A stretch of 64,000 nucleotides of DNA, taken from positions 124,001 through 188,000 of the forward strand of contig NZ_CP102592.1 in the NCBI RefSeq assembly GCF_025666195.1, given 5' to 3'. The position numbers and the translations under genes were made by a program. This document shows, piece after piece, positions 61,601-64,000 of this stretch. This DNA is from Xanthomonas sp. CFBP 8443. Its GTDB lineage: Bacteria > Pseudomonadota > Gammaproteobacteria > Xanthomonadales > Xanthomonadaceae. Numbering within the stretch: the first letter of the stretch is position 1; the number at the start of each line of letters is the position of its first letter. The notes beneath the pieces were generated by a model. That model ran no database searches, was not told where the DNA came from, and worked only from the letters and a program-made list of their open reading frames with translations.

Positions 61601-64000
61601 GGCGTGTATGTGTACGCGCAGGCCAGCGTGGGCAGCCACAAGTCGGATGCGGAAAGCACCACCTGGCAGAACACGCAGCTGGCGGGCCAGAACATCTCTC
61701 TCACCTCGCAGGGCGACACCACCTTGCGCGGCGCAGTGGCCAAGGCCGACCGCATCGACGTACAGACCGGCGGCGACCTGACCATCGAGTCGTTGCAGGA
61801 CACCGCCAACATCCAGTCCAAGGAAAGCGGATACGGCGGACGGATACAGGTGTCCTTCGGCAGCGCGTGGGATGCCAGCGGCTACGCGAGTTCGGCCAAG
61901 GCGAGCGGCAATTCTTCGGGAGTGACCGAACAGTCGGGCCTGTTCGCCGGGGAGGGCGGCTACCACGTCACCGCTGGCAACGTGAACCTGATCGGCGGCG
62001 CCATCGCCAGCACCAACGCGGGCAACAGCGAGCTGACCGCCGACTCGCTGACGTATACCGATCTGAAGAACCAGATGGGCTACAGCGCCGCGTCGGGCAG
62101 CATCAGCGGCGGGTTCGGGAGCACCGGCAACGGTCAATCGTCCACCGGTGCCGATGGCAATACGGTGGGCGGCCAGGCCAAGGACATCGGAAACACCATC
62201 GCCAACGGCAATTATGGTCAGGCCAACACCGCCAACTTCAGCGGCGGCGTCCCGATGTCCGAAAGTGGCAAGGACACCTCGACCACGCGGGCCACGCTGA
62301 CCGAAGGCAAGATCGTCATCGGTGGCAAGAGCACTACGGCGGCGGCGACGGGAATCAATACCGACGCCAGCAAAGGGAATGAGGTGCTTGATGCGCTACC
62401 GGATGTACGCAAGGTGCTGGTTGAACAGCAGGCGATGGCGGCGGCCACCGGGACGGTGGTGCAGACCAGCCAGCAGATTGGTGGCGACATTGCGGCCAAC
62501 GCGGCGACCAAAGCCGCCGATGCGCGCGCGGCCTACTTGAAAGGACTCAGCAATGCTCAACGAGAGGCGTTCGCGAAACTGGACCCGGCAGCACAGCAGA
62601 ACCTTCTGCTGAGCCAGAGCGCGGCTTACCGCGACGCTTACGCCACTGAGAAGCAATGGGGCATCGGCGGTGACTACAGCCGAGCGCTGCAGGCGGTGAC
62701 GACGGCGCTGGTGGGCAGCGTGTCGGGCCAGGCCGCCAGCCAGGTGGCGGGCAATGCGCTGGCGCCCTATGCGGCGCAGTTGGTCGGCCAGACCTTCGAC
62801 GGCAACCACGGCAGCGATCCGAACGCAGCGGCGCAGGTGCTTTCGCACGCGCTGCTGGGCGCGGTGTTGGCGGAGGTGAATGGTACGTCGGGCACCGGTG
62901 GCGCTCTGGCCGGGGCGGGTGGCGAATTGGCGGCGCAATGGCTGACCAAGGAGTTGTACGGTAACGACCCGCGCGCGATCGACTCGGAGGGCAAGTTCAA
63001 CCCGAACCTGCTGCCGGAAGAGGACAAGCAGACGATCGTGGCACTGTCGCAGGCGGTCGGTGCGCTGGTTGGGGGGATGGCGGGAGAGAGCATGAATGAT
63101 GCCGCCGTCGGAGGCGCTATCGCACGCAATGCGGTGGAAAACAACTGGTTGAAGGAAGATGAAGCCGCCTTGAAAAAGGTCGCTCAGGCCGAGTGCACGG
63201 CAGCGAACAAACTGTCATGCGACATCGTAGACGCCATAAATAAGTTAGATGAAGCACGGGACGCTGACTACGCTGCAAATGTCGCCTTGGCGGGCGCGAA
63301 TATGGATTCGCACGGTATTCCGCACACGCTTGGCGAACTCGACTTCTATATGGAAGGCTACTGGAAAGCCAACGGTTTGGGCGGTCAAAAGGACGCCATA
63401 TTTACAAACGGTCTAGTTCGTACTTACCCGACGTTTGGACAGGATCTCTACGATCTTCTAGGAAGTGCACCAAAGCTGCTGCCGGACTTGTTACTCGGTA
63501 AAAACACATTCGTGGCTGTGGGGATACTGAATCAAGGTCTTTTAAATGCGGGTGGTGAGACGTTTGCGGCATGGCAGGATCTTGTCCAGCCCGGCCAGGC
63601 GAGCAATTACTTCACTGGTAAGCCTGTGGAGGGCGCAGATGCTTGGTCTGCACGCTTCCTGAGTGCTGTGGGAATAGTCCAGACTGCTTTGACAGGAGGC
63701 GGGAGTAACGTCGCACGCGCCGGTATGAACGCTGCCGGCGAAGTAGCTGAGACTGGCACCTTGGCGGGTGCTACCGTCCCTAAAGAAACTTCAAAAAATC
63801 TGCTTGGTAATGCTGATAAAATGCTTCCCGATGCCATCAATGGCGATGGCTTGTCTCGCCGGACAGCCAGGGATGTAATAAGCGAAATAAATTCGGGAAA
63901 TCTTCCCGGAACACCTATCGGTGGAACCGGTTCGCCCCGTGAAATGCTGCCTACTTCCAATCCCAGTGCGGCGGCTGAGGGGTTTGCAATGGAGTTCTTC
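49667..64000 (+). CDS. Giant TpsA/CdiA-like exoprotein, 3' end beyond window
   Basis: The frame from ATG 49667 stays open to base 64000, at least 4778 residues. The N-terminus has an extended signal (MDKDSVSLGTVVAERCKRAV..), then the TPS secretion domain with N-P-N-G-I near residue 147. A large FHA-type filamentous region follows (~300-2450), carrying a ~259-residue super-repeat. A non-repeat segment at ~2450-2950 is probably receptor-binding (RFVDYDNFISSDYLLDKLG). FHA-2 repeats run from ~2950 to 4200 and a pretoxin region ends in AVENN, with V4490. The remaining ~285 residues are AT-richer and unlike the rest: the toxin module of contact-dependent inhibition. Its toxin domain and the expected immunity gene lie outside. 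Confidence 0.85.
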   Translation, partial: MDKDSVSLGTVVAERCKRAVAMLLCCTVTWTSLPLYAQVVPVANPGGQQPGQQVAANGVPVVDIVAPNARGVSHNRYSRFDVGANGLILNNSGNISKTELGGYVAGNDNLKNSGAATLILNEVTSSASRLQGYTEIAGARAQLVIANPNGISCDGCGFLNASRVTLATGTPQLGGDGALNGFGITGGVLSIGGNGLDAYNVDRLDLLSRQLSVDGSVWAKDLLASTGTQRIGYDGMLLELLPGSDGAAPSIGIDVAYLGGMYADRIRLIATEAGVGVVSRGTLAAQSGSLQIDSAGQLSLSGTTVARDEVDLRAAGALAQQGVLGSQQAGVRLRGTQLSLSGDTIASGLLDARASGAFVHSGRSSAGAISLFGSELDAGGTLYSSGSLSLDASGTLRSSGVAYAGGTAQLSAGGSWLQRAGTLQSGGALSVQAAQIDAAGVLDAGAGLRLQSDGDLRLSGLAQSVQDAALQAGGRVDNAGQLSAGGRVDVAAAAIGNAAGGMLSANGDVSLATPGALDNAGTVYAGRDLRIDAAAFANDGSSYAGRNADIATAAATRSRGSLVAGDALRVDAAQFASSGELGSQRGATTLHSRGDLALDGAVAAKGALTVQVAGALHQSGTLSAASAQLQAGGDASLDGTVKTDDALQLSADGQLRSSATLAIGGDAELTAQGALVQAGQIQSGGALRLRGADIDQSGVLDAGTALSLRSDNGMRLAGTLQARGDLELDSAATLQNQAQVVAGGDLAVTADDVDNAAGAALSAGGDATIASASALRNDGSVHADGALRLSAGSFAQSETGKSYGGASLDLAATDAVDNRGDLIGGGDVRIDAGSIASSGQLGSQRGQLALDSRGDLRLDGVVVAAGMLRAEALGDLQQHGSLQAQSATLLAGRDLGLSGALKSATTLDLQAQRALMLDGQAVAGTAQLRAAQIALGQNAVLQSTGATTLHGGSIDSRGALDAGTDLSLHSDSALTLAGVAQAGGDVALTAADALDNAAQVVAGRDLHLRAASATNRATGTLSALDTLDIGVGGLFDNAGTLYGKQALTLDVGSFQHSGRLYAGNALSLSSAGALDNRGDLIAKGDLRIDAGSFSNSGQLGSETGRIALSSQGDLRLGGSVVAAAALDASALGDLLQSGALQAQSVALHAGRDLSAAGSLDSATVLDLQAQRALALDGQARAAGDAQLRGGSIAVGANAVLQGAAAVTLDGAAIDSRGALAAGTDLALRSTGDIRLAGVVQTTRDIALDAAAALDNAAQITAGRDLSLHAASAGNAIAGSIAAQRALDVRIDGMLDNAGTLQSSQVLTLQLGSLQQSGHAYAGGTLALQATGAVDNRGDLIAKGALRVDADSFASRGQLGSETGQVDLKTRGDLLLDGTVAAATVLNANAGGDLRQAGTLDAQSLQLQSARDMALTGVVRAQQALQAHAARDLSIAGQIGGAQQVGLNAGGALTTGTAAVVQSAGAVTLSAARIDSQGTLDAGTTLALASGGELALGGVAQAGGDLSLDAVGALRNRAQVVAGNDLRVHADSLSNASGGVLSAQRDVALEIAGLLDNAGGLRARRQLQVDVGAMQQTGQAYGMQGLGVLASGAVDNRGDLIAGSALRVQAATLASSGQLGSESGDVALVSQGDLALDGTLAAAGAFSAQAGGTLSQSGALSATTALQLQAHGDLTIAGTLTASQVTLGSDAVLAQHGVVNGADIALQAQRIDNAGQTLSSGNLSLRAGDIAIGGVAAAGMRNDGSLGSSGTLDLHADNILSASGKLIAAGNLLAQATQLDLAGSTTRVGGDASLTASAGLDHRGADLLAGGSLTVQAGGALDNGSLNGVGGQMQATRLDLAAATLKNSGGALVQSGSGQARIAVTGAFDNGNGRLSSNGQNLVVSAASLSNNQGRIEHAGTGTATLTSGGAIANVGGRILTQGQLQLGANAGIDNQNGVIAAAGDATLTAASLSNVGGSVSARGLSTQLGGGALDNRSGLLQAAGGTLDVRAGSLDNRGGTLQSVASGGSGGDLRADIVHALNNDGGLIGASNDATVGAENLSNNAGTIQAGRDLALTARGQLDNHQGGRIGATRNLGVAVTGALLNSGGQLDSGNAMTLSGGRIDNSQGSIANNGGGLTQLTTGGELRNAGGSLGGRGSVVLNAGSVVNSDGQLVAGGDLTTNTNALDNQRGSVYAGNSVLLQRAGATLDNRGGKIKAEQAVRLTLQSLSNSGGQIGAGSTVGGAGDVVIDIVGFDGSGSILAQNLLDLTVRNDYTHRAGAAITSNGDFRLNVGGNLVNESVLKATRGLSVIANNIGNRAGATMQAGNTQLNVGGTIDNAGDISASNTLQLTAGSIYNTGSLVGGNVLVNTGTLVNGADLGGATDNVAYGSALIGATNGMTLLVRDQLLNRDAKIFSLGNIAIGAARDGNGTITARTGVVNNLSGSIEADGSILIAANQLNNQRRVVATAMSPLSAGERAAANQAMPEQELRNDAEPANYQGHNLGVFRTFDAQEREKVTAASAEGRIVAGGNIALSGSVTNTASTIAAAGALWINQRGVGGLADGMLAGNENVLNQALALRQKVNYTDTEYKAGTGPQGCTPPPGKMYCSIEDSEEQAGGTIGGNRVTVVGSGTFENSYIALAANMTGGQGVSINGATIHNGAVGSDGRSISGAALGATQGTALSRRSVQSANGAGSKTVQAQAGSAVDGATVNNRIAAASLSAIRIDDGQRALAGGTDASAANVQAQTTQTSLSVAGNGGQRQQIDPGTGQVPQVVGGIGAPLGSIALPIGGLYRLVGANGASVNALGRAANGLGGINANRSNGPGRRYLIETDPRFVDYDNFISSDYLLDKLGVDPEWTQTRLGDGFYEQRLVLDQITELTGRRYLGNYDDGVAQYRALLEAGVAAAGSLQLSVGVGLTSAQVAALTDDIVWMVEQEYQGQKVLVPVVYLSSKTALTLRSDGALLAGGNGDVSLNATAGLTNQGTISGANVSATAGNLLNQGRIAASGTVELQAKQDLLNLGGQIAGRDVLLSAGNDLRSASSGSPLDVRSGISADRNLLIGAGHDLTLAGATVQAGNSAALQAGNNVVMQPAVTRDERGRVSGGAATDLSVGNNLSLLAGNDLQLHGVTIAAGGNAALQAGHDLSLTPVTDANGKATVRTSIVTDGSLQLAAGNDITIRQAEVKAGGDLIAAAGHDLNVESVLGDSRTTTDHSREGKTKVTTTTTLQDLDQQALSAGGNLILSAGNDVNLVAAKLDAGKGLAVVAGNDINSTTLTTVDSSDTLETRKRFKQTTSTRDETVHGTEFSAGSDIALQAGHDVNLTAAQVYSDTGGVALAAGHDVNLLATQEQHDAEQDMQKKKKGFLSSKTTTTHDEWHDSYAVGTSLSGETVQIKAGHDIAVVGSTVLADGDVRLAAGNDVTIESAQDHSSEAHSSSQKKSGLTGGLSGGVASVGYGKSRSNSQDVMESTTQYASAVGSQDGSLIVSAGNRLTIAASDVAAGENLTLAAKDIALLARQDTVDTQSSQSSKSSGFSVGVTYDPGAAYRSARDSTTDNMPDSGSTMGKISRRAEGDMAGIAAATTPVVIQAGAHRSNDAQNDSTSDARVSQLSAGGNLTLLASDGSITTQGAQLSAEGNALLLASQNIVFDVAHNTESSGNASTGKGWGFANNTASPPFGNYNQKGDGNGQSDTITGTQLSVGGNASLTTTKGDIALTASNIAAQGDVAIRAAGDLTIQSGQDTVGNANTYNNKAIGTVIISDTERFAGYHTEDHRDDSAQVTQVASSVGSLGGSVSLAAGGAYTQSASNVVAAKDVDITAASIEVLTANDTHSASSQDDTLKFGVFARVKSPLIDLINNVDAARNSDGRLSAMQGMAAAANGYQTASAISSTAGGAGSGSLVSVEAGVGYATSTEQYKGSSQTSQGSTISGGGNVSLTTTQGDLHVVQGNLSAGNTLSLDSARDLVLEAGNSGSSEHSKGSNAGVEVGVGASVGAQFGVYVYAQASVGSHKSDAESTTWQNTQLAGQNISLTSQGDTTLRGAVAKADRIDVQTGGDLTIESLQDTANIQSKESGYGGRIQVSFGSAWDASGYASSAKASGNSSGVTEQSGLFAGEGGYHVTAGNVNLIGGAIASTNAGNSELTADSLTYTDLKNQMGYSAASGSISGGFGSTGNGQSSTGADGNTVGGQAKDIGNTIANGNYGQANTANFSGGVPMSESGKDTSTTRATLTEGKIVIGGKSTTAAATGINTDASKGNEVLDALPDVRKVLVEQQAMAAATGTVVQTSQQIGGDIAANAATKAADARAAYLKGLSNAQREAFAKLDPAAQQNLLLSQSAAYRDAYATEKQWGIGGDYSRALQAVTTALVGSVSGQAASQVAGNALAPYAAQLVGQTFDGNHGSDPNAAAQVLSHALLGAVLAEVNGTSGTGGALAGAGGELAAQWLTKELYGNDPRAIDSEGKFNPNLLPEEDKQTIVALSQAVGALVGGMAGESMNDAAVGGAIARNAVENNWLKEDEAALKKVAQAECTAANKLSCDIVDAINKLDEARDADYAANVALAGANMDSHGIPHTLGELDFYMEGYWKANGLGGQKDAIFTNGLVRTYPTFGQDLYDLLGSAPKLLPDLLLGKNTFVAVGILNQGLLNAGGETFAAWQDLVQPGQASNYFTGKPVEGADAWSARFLSAVGIVQTALTGGGSNVARAGMNAAGEVAETGTLAGATVPKETSKNLLGNADKMLPDAINGDGLSRRTARDVISEINSGNLPGTPIGGTGSPREMLPTSNPSAAAEGFAMEFF
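51340..55231 (+). repeat. Five ~777-bp tandem super-repeats inside tpsA
   Basis: Copies were aligned by a common segment CCGCGGC.. that encodes RG(D/S)L(I/V)A-G followed by ..S.GQLGS. Starts are at 51340, 52120, 52894, 53671 and 54451, so spacings are 780, 774, 777 and 780 bases (258-260 codons), all multiples of three. The next expected start (about 55231) has no matching segment, so five units are present. Confidence 0.8.
63134..63145 (+). other. VENN motif marking the CdiA toxin junction
   Basis: GTG GAA AAC AAC in frame encodes V-E-N-N (residues 4490-4493). In CdiA proteins the toxin domain, which differs between strains, begins right after this motif. Base composition drops in GC shortly downstream (from about 63170). 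Confidence 0.85.

Noticed and set aside
58991..62137. A second long minus-strand frame (1048 codons)
   Set aside because: It is also a shadow of the TpsA gene. The plus frame shows FHA-2 repeats and the minus frame shows no recognisable motif.

Overview
The window looks like a chromosomal segment of a Xanthomonas-type gammaproteobacterium. The grounds are high GC and strong GC3 bias, SymE-type and integron-cassette genes of xanthomonad style, putative X-T4SS killing effectors with lipoprotein partners, and TonB-receptor-centred sugar-uptake loci with operators resembling the Xanthomonas xyl-box. No tRNA, rRNA, CRISPR array or intact insertion sequence was seen. Assignments rest on reading motifs by eye, with no database search.

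Left part (1-17.9 kb), accessory in character: a truncated O-methyltransferase diverging from a TetR regulator; VOC and RidA genes; a LysR gene broken by one in-frame TAA; a YdjM-like membrane protein flanked by repeats; a lipoprotein/effector pair with an HExxH protease motif and an XVIPCD-like tail; an AT-richer array of leftward gene cassettes separated by attC sites with no integrase in view (6.8-9.85 kb); a SymE-like toxin gene; a LysR-pdxI pair between inverted copies of a small repeat; an SMP-30 lipoprotein; and a second lipoprotein/effector pair.

Middle part (18-31 kb), a xylan/glucuronoxylan utilisation locus. Leftward: glucuronate isomerase uxaC, a GH2 enzyme, a secreted GH10 xylanase and a hexuronate-type MFS transporter. 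Rightward: a TonB-dependent receptor, a GPH-family symporter and a GH43 enzyme. The divergent promoter holds two 14-bp palindromes that fit the xyl-box. The receptor would import xylo-oligosaccharides, the glycosidases trim them, and the transporters and UxaC handle xylosides and glucuronate.

Next (31-36.5 kb) come housekeeping-like genes: a BamE-like exported protein, YdcH, DUF488, PlsB and a lipoprotein overlapping plsB. A second TonB-receptor locus follows (36.8-45.8 kb): a secreted discoidin-domain enzyme, a LacI regulator, an Oar-like receptor and an FAD-dependent halogenase that keeps both catalytic residues. Then come pyrF with an e(P4)-type acid phosphatase.

The right end (47.9-64 kb) is a two-partner secretion system: a TpsB/CdiB transporter and a giant TpsA/CdiA-like exoprotein of at least 4778 residues. 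It has five copies of a ~259-residue super-repeat and a VENN motif near residue 4490. The C-terminal toxin region, AT-richer than the rest, runs off the window, so neither toxin end nor immunity gene is visible.
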